This document shows positions 1 to 11,463 of a stretch of 64,000 bases of DNA, one piece after another. Under the pieces are notes generated by a model that was given only the letters and a program-made list of their open reading frames with translations, did no database searches and had not been told where the DNA came from. The position numbers and the translations under genes are program-made. Each line of letters starts with the position of its first letter. Position 1 is the first letter of the stretch. Source of the stretch: Lineus longissimus (lineage: Eukaryota; Nemertea; Pilidiophora; Heteronemertea; Lineidae); contig NC_088308.1 in NCBI RefSeq assembly GCF_910592395.1, positions 24,629,501-24,693,500 on the forward strand, read 5' to 3'.

Positions 1-354
1 TTCAATGTGGTTATAATACTCGGCATAGTAAAATCTCAGAAAGATAGAACGCATGTTTCTCGAACCAAAACATTGATGGATTCAAAGCAAAAAGCTGTTC
101 ATATGAACCTTATTCTGGTATCAGTTTTCTATATTGTTTTCAACCTTCCACGTTTTGTAGCTTGGACTGTATTTGATGAGTCACAGAAACGAGGTATGTC
201 CAGCGACCATATGGAAATGCTTTTTCTAACAGCCAATTTTTGCGTAGTTATTTGGAATCTGAACTATAGCACCAACTTTATCATTTATTGCACTTCACTT
301 GGATTCTATAGAGAAGAACTCGGCAAATTGTTTTATTGTTGTCATCACAAGTAA
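1..354 (+). CDS. Class A GPCR, 3' part of tandem copy 1 (cut by window edge)
   Basis: Frame 1 is open from the first base to a TAA at 352-354 and encodes the last 117 residues of a seven-helix receptor: end of helix 5, third intracellular loop, helices 6 and 7, and a short tail ending in a CC pair and HHK. It matches 4058-4411 with only three substitutions in 354 bases. One is silent (base 252). Two change residues: codon 35 is Met where copy 2 has Ile, and codon 82 is Val where copy 2 has Glu. No stop or frameshift is seen, so this copy may be functional; its first two thirds lie outside the window. The visible part has no intron. The ligand is unknown. Confidence 0.88.
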   Translation, partial: FNVVIILGIVKSQKDRTHVSRTKTLMDSKQKAVHMNLILVSVFYIVFNLPRFVAWTVFDESQKRGMSSDHMEMLFLTANFCVVIWNLNYSTNFIIYCTSLGFYREELGKLFYCCHHK

Positions 355-793
355 CAGCATTGACGGCAATTTCAGGAGATGTGTATTTAACCAACGTATT
401 AATCCATGATTCGAAAACCTATTGGTTGTGAACAAATTGTCAATTAGAGAACGTTGACTTGAAAACTAGTAGATGGTCCAAAAGAGAACCAGTGTGGTAA
501 AAGATGTTGCTTCACTCAAAAATCGTAGGATCATTGGGCTTTTCGGATAGAAGTCTTTGTGAGTCACATACGCATCCAGGAATGCTTCAAGAGTGTCTTG
601 GGTTCTTCTGACTCGCAAGACTCTAACGGAGATGGCACAGACAACGATTAAAAGCATGGACGTTGTTGATTTGTTTATACGTTGCCGCTACATGTGTGTA
701 CTTTGCCCAAGCTATCGCTTTAGTTGACCAGATATTGCACCCATTTCGAAGGGAATAACCCCTAAACCAAATCTAACCTAAGAAGGACCAACT
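1..793 (+). repeat. Tandem duplication, unit 1 (GPCR 3' part plus 3' flank)
   Basis: This stretch repeats at 4058-4841 in the same orientation, an offset of about 4.06 kb. Identity is about 99% in the coding part and lower in the 3' flank, with small indels; for example copy 1 has extra bases near 690. Similarity ends near 793 and 4841. The left edge of the unit lies outside the window. Confidence 0.9.
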
Positions 794-3388
794 TTTTAAA
801 CATCTTTAAATCTTTAACATCTTTAATGTTTTTATGACATACTGTTACACATACTCGGCTTACATGTAGGCCCCTTAGAAAATAAACTGAAGCGACGACA
901 CGATAGTGCTTTCATCGCAGACACAGCGCCATGAAACGGAGATAGATGAGTGCGACGAGACGGTTTGTGATTCGAGCACATACAACTTAAAGCAACGAAT
1001 TTTACATGATGATTTCCAGTGACGGAACCCCCTTCCCCTCAAATGCGCCTTGACATCTTGTAGTCCCGAAAGATAAAGGGCAGTAACAGTCCACTCGTCT
1101 CAACCACATGAGAGTCTCTCTTTCAAATCATAGCATACTGTTCCCATGATTGTCTTCAACAAATTTCTGATTGATTAAATCTCTTCATGGGACTGGCCTG
1201 TTGAATGATTGCTTCTGCGATCGTCTGCTAAATGAAAGTGTCATTTGTTTGATTGTTGCTTCGAGTCACCAGATTGAATATCAAGAAGAAGATTGTGGAG
1301 AATTGCTTGTTGCGAAGCAATAGGAATCTTCCGAGATAATCTGCACTTACAAGAAAGGTGAGCTTATCGTTTCTCTCAGCATGGAAGATACAGTCATGTA
1401 GTCACATATTCTGTGAGCCATCGTAATATCTATATATATTCAGGATTTTTGGTCTTGAACTGGACAAGTGAATAGCTGGTCCAAATGACACATATATATA
1501 GGTGAGAGTTATGGACCCACAGTTGCGTCCTTGATTGTCATTGAAGGAATTGGCTACTTCAGGTTGATCTAAACAATGCACCAGGCTATAGTATACATGT
1601 ACGTGGTTCTTTCGCATTCTTCCATGATAGCAAATTGATCTGTAAGAAAACTATACATGAATTTTCCTTGTTGACACCGTCGAATATCGTCGTTTCCTGG
1701 GGATTATCGAATACCCGTTTTTGTAATCACGCATGCATGCCAAGTTCCCGGGAGGACATGTTTAATACTCCCTATCTGTCTCAATAAAACACGCTAAGAA
1801 CAGCAGAATGCACTCGCAATGGTCCCACTTGATCATGATCATGCCATTACAGCGTATTAACGAACTCCTAGCTTCCAATTAAGTGCCTTTGATTGCTCCT
1901 TGTATATTTCATCGAAGGCTTCTTTTCGCCATGTCAAGACACCCTCCACGCCTGAATTGGGGGATCATGGATCAAGTGATTTAACATTGTGGTTATTCCT
2001 GAGGAGGAGGCGTCAATAGTAGCATACTAATCAGTTAGGAAGGTTGGCCCGTTGGTCCACGAGACTACGATATTTTGGACGGAGGATGTTTGGTGAAGTC
2101 CGGCCGAATGGTAAGCTGAACAAAACTCAAAAACTGGCCATAATTCATACGCTCTTCTTATCATCGCTGCGGCTCCCGAGGAAATGCACATTATGGCCAG
2201 TACATGCTCAAGGTTAATTGTCACCGTTGCTAAAGGGAATGTGCGTCAATCTCTGTTTGGCCTTGCTAACGACTGAGAGTAAATGTGACCAAACAATTTT
2301 CCAAAATGGTCAAGTTGATCTAGTTTGTGCGGCCAAGTAAACATGATATCGCCAAGGAACGTTATGAGAATGTGATGACGCTGAGAGTGCACGTGGTAAT
2401 GGGTTTGAAACCCTCTGGCGATGTCTTGTGATATTTGATTACTTGTTTGCGCATGGCATACTCATCAGTATTCTACATCGTTGGAGCGGCACACTTCACA
2501 GTAAAAATCATCCGATCGAAATTTGAAGTGTCAACACAGCTGAGCAATTCGTGGCACTTTAATCATGTGAATTGCGGCAAAATTGAGGACTTCAAATATG
2601 AAACATCCGTACTCTGACAGATTTCTGTTTGCCTATATGATGTCAAAAGGGTGATAATGAAATCTCATATTGAATTTGCATGCGAAATTTGCGCTGGATA
2701 CCCATCCGGACCGGGGATGCGCAAGCTACAAAAAATGTTCAGTAATCTTTTTGTTAATGACCTCATTTTTCATAAATCAAGTTACCCTATTGCCTGTTAT
2801 ATTTTTCTGACCAAAGAACTGCATTGTGGTGCGATAAAACAAATTTATTTAGTCAAACACGAAATCCTTCTGTTGATCGCTCTGGCGTCCAGCGAATATT
2901 TGATTTGTTGGAAACTTTACAAGCTGATGTAAATCTACATGATATTTGAATAATGCCATTTATTCGCGGCCGCTTAGTCCGCGGCTGTTTTCTTCAAACT
3001 GCTGGAAAGGACAATAATTGCCACTATATAATCTGTAAAGTTTAGTATTGGATGCCGTCGGTAGCCTACATGTAGGGCCTATGTAGGCCTACAAAACATT
3101 GCGTTGTTATTGCGAATAGATGACAACTCACGCCTGTACATGAAGCAGCAGCCCTATATTATCTATAGCCACGACTAGTTTGATATTCTTAGCTACTTTC
3201 TATATATATGATTTACGACCAAACAAAGGAAGGTGAGAAAATAGATGGCTGTCCAAAACGAAGGGATATCTCGCAGTTACCTTGAATCAAGTGTCATCTC
3301 GACAACTGTTCCTCAGCCAACTCGTGAAAGGACAGATTGGAATGGGAAGTGACAATCGAAGATAAAATATAAACAAGGCTCAAGAGAG
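794..3388. other. Intergenic spacer between GPCR copies
   Basis: No gene is supported here. Open frames are short and lack splice or family support. An AATAAA at 881-886 could serve as the poly(A) signal of copy 1. TACATGTA occurs at 861, 1594 and 3067; the last lies in a short inverted repeat around 3060-3092. Confidence 0.6.
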
Positions 3389-3445
3389 GTGGAGCAGCGT
3401 CACCATTTCCCGTTCCTGAAAGTCTGTTTATATTCTCAGCCAATC

Positions 3446-4411
3446 ATGACTACATCACCCAGCGAAGTCCTGCTGCAAGGTGTATCTATCTTCGATATTG
3501 TTGGTTATATTCAGGGATATGTCGTTCTTCTAATCATCGTCATTGGCCTGGGTGGGAACGTTCTTTCGTTAGTAGTGTTTTTGAAGGTGAAACGAAGCAG
3601 CGATCCTACAGTACAGTACTTCAGCGTTGTTACATTCTGCGACGCTGGTGTACTTATGTTCGGTTCGGTACCGAAGTGGCTGCGATGGAGCATGCCGTAT
3701 GTTTTCGGAAATCAGTATGTAGATCTCTATGGTATATCAAATCTAAGCTGCAAGCTTTTGCGATTTATATTTTATTTCTGTGCTACGATGTCATCATTTT
3801 GCCTTGTCAGTTTTACGCTCGAACGAGCAGTTTTTGTTTGGTTTCCTTTAAAACGTGTTCTTATCACGGGCCGCAAACGAAAATTTGCTTTACTTATTAT
3901 TTGTCTTCTTGGCATAGCAACGAACGTACACGTAGCTCTTTTAATGGAGAATTATGATGAACCGGTTGGGTCCAATTGTTATTACAAATATGTCCTTGTT
4001 GATTTTACCGCCGACAGCCTACGCTATGTTTTGTTACCGTGTGTGTTTTTATTTATTTTCAATGTGGTTATAATACTCGGCATAGTAAAATCTCAGAAAG
4101 ATAGAACGCATGTTTCTCGAACCAAAACATTGATGGATTCAAAGCAAAAAGCTGTTCATATCAACCTTATTCTGGTATCAGTTTTCTATATTGTTTTCAA
4201 CCTTCCACGTTTTGTAGCTTGGACTGTATTTGATGAGTCACAGAAACGAGGTATGTCCAGCGACCATATGGAAATGCTTTTTCTAACAGCCAATTTTTGC
4301 GAAGTTATATGGAATCTGAACTATAGCACCAACTTTATCATTTATTGCACTTCACTTGGATTCTATAGAGAAGAACTCGGCAAATTGTTTTATTGTTGTC
4401 ATCACAAGTAA
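3446..4411 (+). CDS. Class A (rhodopsin-like) GPCR, peptide-receptor type, tandem copy 2
   Basis: Single-exon gene for a 321-residue plasma-membrane receptor. I chose ATG 3446; the frame stays open upstream to a GTG at 3389 but that is not a likely start. Seven hydrophobic helices lie near residues 22-47, 56-78, 102-128, 146-167, 192-215, 237-261 and 278-301. Family marks are Asn38 in helix 1 (GGN), Asp66 in helix 2, Cys102 and Cys178 for the usual helix 3 to loop 2 disulfide, Glu-Arg-Ala at 126-128 in place of DRY, FNLP at 251-254 in place of CWxP, and NFIIY at 296-300 in place of NPxxY. The short tail has a Cys pair that could be palmitoylated. The helix 7 pattern resembles FMRFamide and related peptide receptors of invertebrates; this is inference and the ligand cannot be read from sequence. 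A near-identical partial copy lies upstream. Confidence 0.9.
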   Translation: MTTSPSEVLLQGVSIFDIVGYIQGYVVLLIIVIGLGGNVLSLVVFLKVKRSSDPTVQYFSVVTFCDAGVLMFGSVPKWLRWSMPYVFGNQYVDLYGISNLSCKLLRFIFYFCATMSSFCLVSFTLERAVFVWFPLKRVLITGRKRKFALLIICLLGIATNVHVALLMENYDEPVGSNCYYKYVLVDFTADSLRYVLLPCVFLFIFNVVIILGIVKSQKDRTHVSRTKTLMDSKQKAVHINLILVSVFYIVFNLPRFVAWTVFDESQKRGMSSDHMEMLFLTANFCEVIWNLNYSTNFIIYCTSLGFYREELGKLFYCCHHK

Positions 4412-4841
4412 GAGCATTGACGGCAATTTAAGGAGATGTGTTTTTAACCCACGTATTAATCCATGATTCGAAAACCTATTGGTTGTGAACAAATAGTCAA
4501 TTAGAGAACGTCGACTTGAAAAATGGTAGATGGTCCAAAAGAGAACCAGTGGTAAAAGATGTTGCTTCACTCAAAAATTGTAGGATCATTGGGCTTTTCG
4601 GATAGAAGTCTTTGTGAGTCATAGACGCATCCAGGAATGCTTCAAGAGTGTCTTGGGTTCTTCTGATTCGCAAGACTCTAACGGAGATGGCACAGACAAC
4701 GATTAAACGCATGGACGTTGTTGATTTGTTTATACGTTGCCGCTATTTACTTTGCCCAAGCTATCGCTTTAGTTGACCAGATATTGCACCCATTTCGAAG
4801 TTAATAACCCCTAAACCAAATCTAACCTTAGAAGTACCAAA
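4058..4841 (+). repeat. Tandem duplication, unit 2
   Basis: Direct counterpart of 1-793. Both units keep the reading frame of helix 5 to the stop codon and about 430 bases of 3' flank. The flank has diverged more than the coding part, as expected if selection keeps the receptor. Confidence 0.9.
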
Positions 4842-5038
4842 GAGACTGATTCAAATCAGCTCATGTCCTCATGTAATATACTAGTATATAAGGACTTGAA
4901 TTTCGCCTGAGTGTTGTGCACTCGTATCCTGAAACATTTTTGACAATGTGATCAACACAACTGAATGCATGCATACGCCTTTTCCTCAGTGAATCATTTT
5001 CACTGTTGCGCAATGCTGTTATGAAGGACAGTTCACTT

Positions 5039-5044
5039 AATAAA
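5039..5044 (+). terminator. Possible poly(A) signal of GPCR copy 2
   Basis: AATAAA about 630 bases after the GPCR stop. It lies just outside the duplicated unit, so the two copies would not share it. Confidence 0.35.
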
Positions 5045-5510
5045 GAGCTGGCGTTTTGATTATTATGTTCACGATCAAGTCAATTAAGAGGTAATAGTAT
5101 GATTTAATAATAACACTCTTAATATATTACCAAATAGAGAATAACATAATAGTTGCAACCCATTTATGTCAATTGGCCCATTACAACAGCAAATGACTTG
5201 TTTTTTAATCAGTTTGTTAAGGGGCCACAGATGATGAAGGTCTGCATGATCAGAAATATCGCAGCGACACCAGATTATGATTTGGAAGGTAGGTTACCTT
5301 TAGAATTAATTTTCCACAATTATTCTGATACGCCTTGTAAATGTTTCGAAAGATTTTCTCGACAGCAACGATAACGAGCTCCCTTTAATAGCATTGACAG
5401 TGTAGGAGGCGATTCATCGCAAAACGGATATTTCCGAGGAAACAAGTCCTACTCATGTGCAGCAATGAAATGAGGAAATACATGGATTTAGCTATTTCAC
5501 TGAATTCTGA

Positions 5511-5516
5511 TTTCAG
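5511..5516 (+). other. Possible 3' splice site before the transporter start
   Basis: TTTCAG preceded by a T-rich stretch ends 12 bases before the transporter ATG at 5529. It would fit a 5' untranslated intron, as also seen for the peptide gene at 61.4 kb. No matching first exon was identified. Confidence 0.35.
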
Positions 5517-5528
5517 ATTTGCTTTGAT

Positions 5529-6572
5529 ATGAGGTGGAAGGATAGACTGCAGAATGTGAAGGGCGTTGCAGCTGGAGTCATGTCCGCACTCTGCTGGGCC
5601 ATTGGTACAATTCAACTGAAATTCGTGCAGGAAGATGCTTCTTTTCTCCAGTTCATGACAATCCGGTGCATTTTCATAACTTTTGTTTCTGTGCCATTCT
5701 TATTCGTAAGAAAGGAGCCATTCTTTGTGAATAACCAGTGGTTATGGTTGTCCGCCATATTTGATATAACAGCAACGTTTTGTATCATTCTATCCTTCGC
5801 CAACATGGCCTACGCCGACGCCAGCGCCATCTTTTTCTCTCAATCAGTTTTTATCGGAGTGTTCGGATTCCTGTTTTTCAAGGAACGTTGTGGCGTTTTC
5901 GAGACAATTATAACGGCACTGACAGTTTTGGGGGTAATTTTGGTCGTCCAACCGGCTTCCATTGTTAATTTGCTAAATATTTCAACACTGTTGAAAAATA
6001 ACACAGGGCCAACAACGTCTGGACACCATGCCAACAGAGGTCACCACCAAAATCTCGCGATATTCAGCATTCCAAGATGGCAGGCATGCTTGATTGCTGT
6101 TCTGGCAGCCATCTTGTGCGCGCTTTCCGCTCTTTTTACACGAAAATGTGTTAGTTCTGGTCATGGACCCTTTACCCTACTCTTTCAGTTTAAATCGTTT
6201 GGCATGATCTGTTATTTCCTCATACTTTACATTGTCGGTGATTTTGATTTTCCCTACACTCTGTTGGACTGTGGATATTTATTCGTGGCGGCATTCGGTA
6301 ATTGGTTGGGATACCTAATCTACTTTTACGCTCTGAAGTGGGAAAAAGCAGCTGTTGTCTCAATCTCAAGAACTACTGAAGTAGCATTCGCCTACATTTT
6401 GCAAATCATATTTATATCAGCTGATGTGAATATTGCCAGTATTTCTGGAGCAGCGATTATAACATGTTCAGCCTGTGCGTGCGGATTACTAAGTCTTCGG
6501 CGAGAGGACGGATCCGCTGCTGTAAATGATGGCCAAAATGAGCCACTGTTTAAGGAGACCACGCACGATTAA
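5529..6572 (+). CDS. EamA / drug-metabolite transporter, SLC35G-like
   Basis: Single-exon gene for a 347-residue membrane protein with about ten hydrophobic segments arranged as two EamA repeats, roughly residues 12-142 and 185-325. Repeat 1 shows the usual small-residue helix (AAGVMSALCWA), an IRC turn in helix 2, the ADAS helix, and a FKERCGVFE motif at 117-125 closely like SLC35G proteins. Repeat 2 shows the FGNWLGYLIYFYALKWE stretch near 256-272 and a RTTEVAFAYILQ helix near 281-292. A hydrophilic His- and Asn-rich linker at about 150-180 separates the repeats and a short acidic tail follows. The family moves small metabolites across cell or Golgi membranes; the substrate is not predictable. 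It starts about 1.1 kb after GPCR copy 2 on the same strand, with no sign of co-regulation. Confidence 0.88.
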   Translation: MRWKDRLQNVKGVAAGVMSALCWAIGTIQLKFVQEDASFLQFMTIRCIFITFVSVPFLFVRKEPFFVNNQWLWLSAIFDITATFCIILSFANMAYADASAIFFSQSVFIGVFGFLFFKERCGVFETIITALTVLGVILVVQPASIVNLLNISTLLKNNTGPTTSGHHANRGHHQNLAIFSIPRWQACLIAVLAAILCALSALFTRKCVSSGHGPFTLLFQFKSFGMICYFLILYIVGDFDFPYTLLDCGYLFVAAFGNWLGYLIYFYALKWEKAAVVSISRTTEVAFAYILQIIFISADVNIASISGAAIITCSACACGLLSLRREDGSAAVNDGQNEPLFKETTHD

Positions 6573-9500
6573 GGCCGATGCTAAATGGAGGAACAGGTTT
6601 CTTCCGTAAGACATGCTTTTTCTCTTTTGGAAGCCTCAGAAAGATCAGCAGATCATTTTAGGGTTACATGTATTTGAAAAATAGGTCTATAGTTTCCTCA
6701 TGTGTACATGTATTACATAATTCGTGATAGGTCATCAATCCTGGCACGACTAACCAAATTGCCTGGAAGAACTCAATTTTCGCCACCCTCCTTTTATAAG
6801 TCATCGATTCATCCATTCCTAAAGGAAACGTGGCCAAAGATCACAGCAAAAGATAACCCAATATGTATGAAATCTCGTTTAGTTGGTTCTTTTTTCTAAT
6901 CAAAACTCGCTGCAACCGAATATTATCATGAACTTCATCAGCAGTGTATACTGACTACATGTATGATCAAATACTGTTCCTTGTGTTTAATACGGAGTGA
7001 AGCCGGTTTTGTGAAATACCCGGTAGGGCTTTCGTACAGCGCTCCTCGACCAGCTTTACTGCGTCGACACAGTGTACGTATCCCCTTAACCGGAATTCCA
7101 CCAACTGGCCATTCATCTGGCCGCTATGTTCAGCCAGTCAATTTTACGGTGTGAATTTTCTTTGCCTCGGAGAAACCTGACGGCCACGGTTAGTATCACT
7201 GTCACATCCGTATTGATTGATAACGTTGGAGATGCTCTCGTCCACCAAGCTAAACAAGTGCCTGGTTAATGAACTGGAAAATAAGCAAAAGTAGTTGCAC
7301 GAAGTTCGAGATTTATACTGCTTGTCGGCGTATATAAAAGAGTGCTAGAGTAGTTCAAGATGGTGCGGCAACTGGTCTTGGTGAAGACGTGATGGAAGCT
7401 GACAGTGACAGAAGACGATAGCGAAGGTCCCTCGCACCGTATGTGATGACTTAAACCATCATGTTGCAGTTTAGTAATTATACGCAAGCACGCTAGAGTA
7501 ATTATAGGTTGATTACTCGCCTCACCCTAATATTTTGTCAACGATCTATACATATTCTTATGGAATACTTCTCAAAAGTGTTTGCACCATAATTATTGCC
7601 TTGCTACAGATAACCCAAACTTGCACCTGTCTGTATAGAAAGCCTTCTCAATCTTCATATTTGTAAAATCCATGCAGAAATATGAAAATTCAATTACGTA
7701 TGTCGAATTCAATAATTCGATGGCATGAATACCCCAGATTCGATGAGCAGAAATTCTTAGAAAAAACTTAATATTAAATTTTTATAGTGATCACTGCGGG
7801 TGTATCGTACTCCAGATATTTTAAAAAGAACATTACTCTTTGAAAATATTTTTATCGATTTAATACGGAAACGCATGCAACCGTCTCCTGTGTGAAACGA
7901 CTTAATTTCACTTCACTTCTTTTTAAAATACTGATCTTCGATAATACTGGAGACGGCATTTAGACTCGGTAGAAAATCATTTAGCGGGGTGTAGGACCGA
8001 AAGACGTCGATAACCATGTATGCTCGGCACTAAACGTGCTCATGTGATGGGAAATTGGAAATCGTCACTGAGATTAACTTTGAAGTGTCGATGTGATCCA
8101 TATAATCCTATCAAGCGTTACCTCTTTCTTTACGTTGGCTAATAGCAAGAATTCATAACATCCTCAGTTACTTTGGTTATTCCTTTACTTTTGCCATACC
8201 GTTGCTTTTTTCTTGACCTTGCACTTCGCCAGTAGTTAACATAACTTATCATCACACTATTTTAGATGCTGAGGCTTTCCAGTCATGGTGAACATTCTTA
8301 ACAAGACCGCTCAAAGATAGCAAATTAAAACCTCCAACGAAGATGTTTTCTTCGCCAACAACAATCACTGGATGACTTTTGTGCACTTGATTACTCTGTT
8401 TTATGTCGAACATTCCGCATCTCTTACCTGAACTACAAGAGTGCTAAATGGTTATTTTAAATGACTACATGTAGTCCACAGGAAATATTCTGCTCGGAAA
8501 ATAACCAGGTCCCGCGATGTAATCTATCTTGGTTGCATGATCTGCCTTGCGAACAAGGGAAACAAATAAGCTCGTCTGGTGCCATCAGCGATCGAGCTAT
8601 AGTCATTACACCAACGGACATATTTCACGGCCCCATAGACAAATGGTGTTACTTTGCCTGAGCTTACAAATTGATGAGCTGTCGACATGTCGTATCAAGA
8701 GAAGATTCCCTAAGGACCGCGAGTGTAAGACAACATGTATGTCAAATATACTTCCATACCACCTTCCTGTGGTGGGAGATCGCTGATCACCTGATGGATT
8801 TGGTAGGGACGTTATCTATTTGTTCTGGCGTCTTTTTAGATATCATTTTATTCAAACAGACGCACCAAAACCGGCTACTATCGTAAACAGTGACTGAGCG
8901 GATATGACAATTTCTCCTTTCTCTCAAAGCGGATTGGCAGGAACGAGCAACTGAAAAAGCTATCACCGGTCTAAAGGGTTTTGTCCCATTACATCATTAA
9001 CCATCTCAACGTAACAACGATGGCAAGGGAAATTAACAGATTTCCTTCAGGAGCCGCTACGTGTAATTCACACGACTATTATCGATGATATTGGCCATCC
9101 TGTTGTTGTCGTATAAAGCTATAGCTTTCAAGTCATCTGCTTCCTGTACAGTTCCAAAGAAACCAGCTAAATCATTGACATTTTCTCTGTGCCGAACTAA
9201 ACTAAGGAATTATCCCTTTTGAGATTTAATCAGCTTTATTTCACGCGAAATTAAGAAGCCGTACCAAAAGGCAATAATAATTGATTGCTTTCTTTGTCAA
9301 GAGAAACGAATTGTCGAAGAACACTTCAAAAGTCTTAAATAGCTTGTTCACTTTGGCATACTGCAATACAAAGCCGGCCACACGATATATTCAATAAACC
9401 TGCAGCTGCCTCGCGATTATCTCGCCTGGATGTCATTTACCAAGAATATATGAAGTTGATTAATCTCCGGTTGTTGCCCTGGCTCGCTTGCAACGCTATA

Positions 9501-11278
9501 GGAGAAGGCCGTCAGTTAAAGCGACCGGGGTCAATTGAGGATGTCTTCAAGGGGCAATTCCCTTGATACTGCACTTTCAAGTGTTTTGGTTCCTGACTCA
9601 TTACTCCAGCAAGAAGAAAGTTGCCAAACAATATTGAGAGTGAAGATCCGTCTATACTATAATTATTGATTACAAACACCAGAAAATTCTCGTCTCAGAC
9701 TCATTCAAACTCTGAACCATCGCAGTGGAATCCATTGTAATTACTGATGTGAATGGCTATTTAAAACGAATCTGGGGAAATGAACGAAGAGTAAATGACA
9801 CATTTAAAATGCAACGAATCCGCATTATCTGATAAACAACGCACCGAAAATGATTAATTCAAGTTTACGATTAAAGGCTGAGACTTAACGAGAAATGGAA
9901 TAAATATTGCTTTCTTCTCCTCAGCGGGGAGTAACGTAATGAACGTTTAAGCCAAGGGGGAAGGGAAATGATGCAGAATCTCATTTTGTGCTGCTATAGT
10001 GCACGTTTATATAACGTATTTCTGCAATTATCGAGTAATGGTGAATGCAATGATGGTTAACATCGAATGAGGGCAAAGACTTGGAATGTCAAAATGAATA
10101 AAATATGAGAATATGCATTAGGCTGTTCAAATAAGGCCCATAATCTGCCCATGTAGGTATATTTTACGAGTCATTTTAAATCAATTAGTGCCTTTGTATT
10201 TCTTCCAAATGACCCAACCCATGTTTGATATCAGCACATTGTATGGCTTGCTGTTGAATCCTCATGTGCCTGTACTGATGGCTTGTAGCACACATTTATA
10301 CCTATCAATATTTTATGTGACGCTTGTATTGCTCACGATACATGTAGGACATCATCAATTTGTATTACCGAAAATTCCATAAAGATTGTCCATGACCACA
10401 TGTTAGCTTACTAATCTACACATCTTGGTCTTCTCAATGACGCCATTTTGAGATGAAGGCGGCCATTTTGCCCCCATAAGAATGATATATGACGTTGGGT
10501 TTCACCTGCTAGAGGTAAACACATGTATTATGAATAGTGAGACAACATTCCGAAAAGTTAAATCGCTGTTAACGGCAGTTTTACATCCCAAAGGATTAAT
10601 AGCTACATTTCTATGATGGAAATTTCATAAATATTGCAGATTACTTGTGTACTGAATTAGGAATTGGATTAAAATGATTTTTTCCGAGGATAATAGCTAC
10701 ATTTTTATTCTAAATGGTATTTATGCAACCGAAAATCATCTGGGAGTTTGGTTTCTTTAGTGAGTAAATGGTGGTCACGTTTTTTTGGAGACTATAGTAG
10801 ACGGAAACAAATTGCAAATTATCCGCCCGAGCGCAAATAACCTGTAACATAAATTATGTTGCATGGAATGAAAGTTCTTCGGGCAAAATAGAAAAGACAT
10901 GATTGAGGTGTTAAGGCTGTTAGATGAATAGGAAATGAAAGTACCGGGTATTCGATATTTCAATTCAATTCTGCGAAAGGAGAAAGAATACGATTATGGA
11001 ATATTTAGCAGGTAATCCAAGACAGTTGCCTCACCACTGTCATAAAAAGGATGTTGCCAAAACACATCCTTTTTTCCAACTGTAAGACTTCGTCGGAAAC
11101 TTTGAAAAATAGTGAAGTCGATTCCTTGGGTCACCCTGCATATACTTTCTCCTCAACCTTGTTGACACGTTTCTGCCGAGCAGGCCCGGGTGTTCACAAT
11201 AATTTAGTGACTATCTCGGCATAAAGCCGAGAGTCCACTAACTGAAGGGGATACTGCTGACCTAGAATTAACGTCAAG
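6573..11278. other. Gene-poor stretch
   Basis: Nothing is supported as a gene. The longest open frames are under 80 codons, many begin without ATG, and none shows a recognisable family. No AATAAA was seen in the first 400 bases after the transporter. TACATGTA occurs at 6665, 6705, 6956, 8466 and 10339. Confidence 0.5.
11044..11074. repeat. Short perfect hairpin
   Basis: An 11-base arm (11044-11054) and its exact reverse complement (11064-11074) flank a 9-base loop. A second small hairpin, 7-base arms with a 5-base loop, lies at 11214-11232. Both are isolated and carry no further sign of an RNA gene. Confidence 0.6.
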
Positions 11279-11287
11279 TCATAGGGA

Positions 11288-11463
11288 CTTATAAACCTTT
11301 TGAACGACTGGACCTGAATAGTTAACAATAAGACCTGCTGCAGCGTTCTTGTCCATACCGAATGCCCCGACCATCCCCCAGTCCTTGATCACTCCGTTAA
11401 TGCCTAGCTTTATAGGACCAATCATAGCAACTAGGCAATTACAGCCCCCAGCGTGTGATTGTA
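11288..11463 (-). CDS. Weak exon candidate, unknown product
   Basis: On the minus strand a frame is open from an ATG just after a possible acceptor (TGTGTAG) to an AAG|GTTTAT donor-like site. It encodes a Gly-, Val- and Ala-rich peptide ending in SGPVVQK. A neighbouring minus-strand frame at 11464-11745 is also open. I do not recognise a family. The composition looks more like protein than the surrounding sequence, but chance is not excluded. Confidence 0.15.

Noticed and set aside
466-657. Minus-strand frame repeated at 4497-4712
   Set aside because: It appears twice only because it lies in the duplicated 3' flank of the GPCR gene; the copies have already diverged in frame length.
3389-3445. 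Upstream extension of the GPCR to a GTG at 3389
   Set aside because: Animal genes rarely start at GTG, and ATG 3446 leaves a normal short N-terminus before helix 1.
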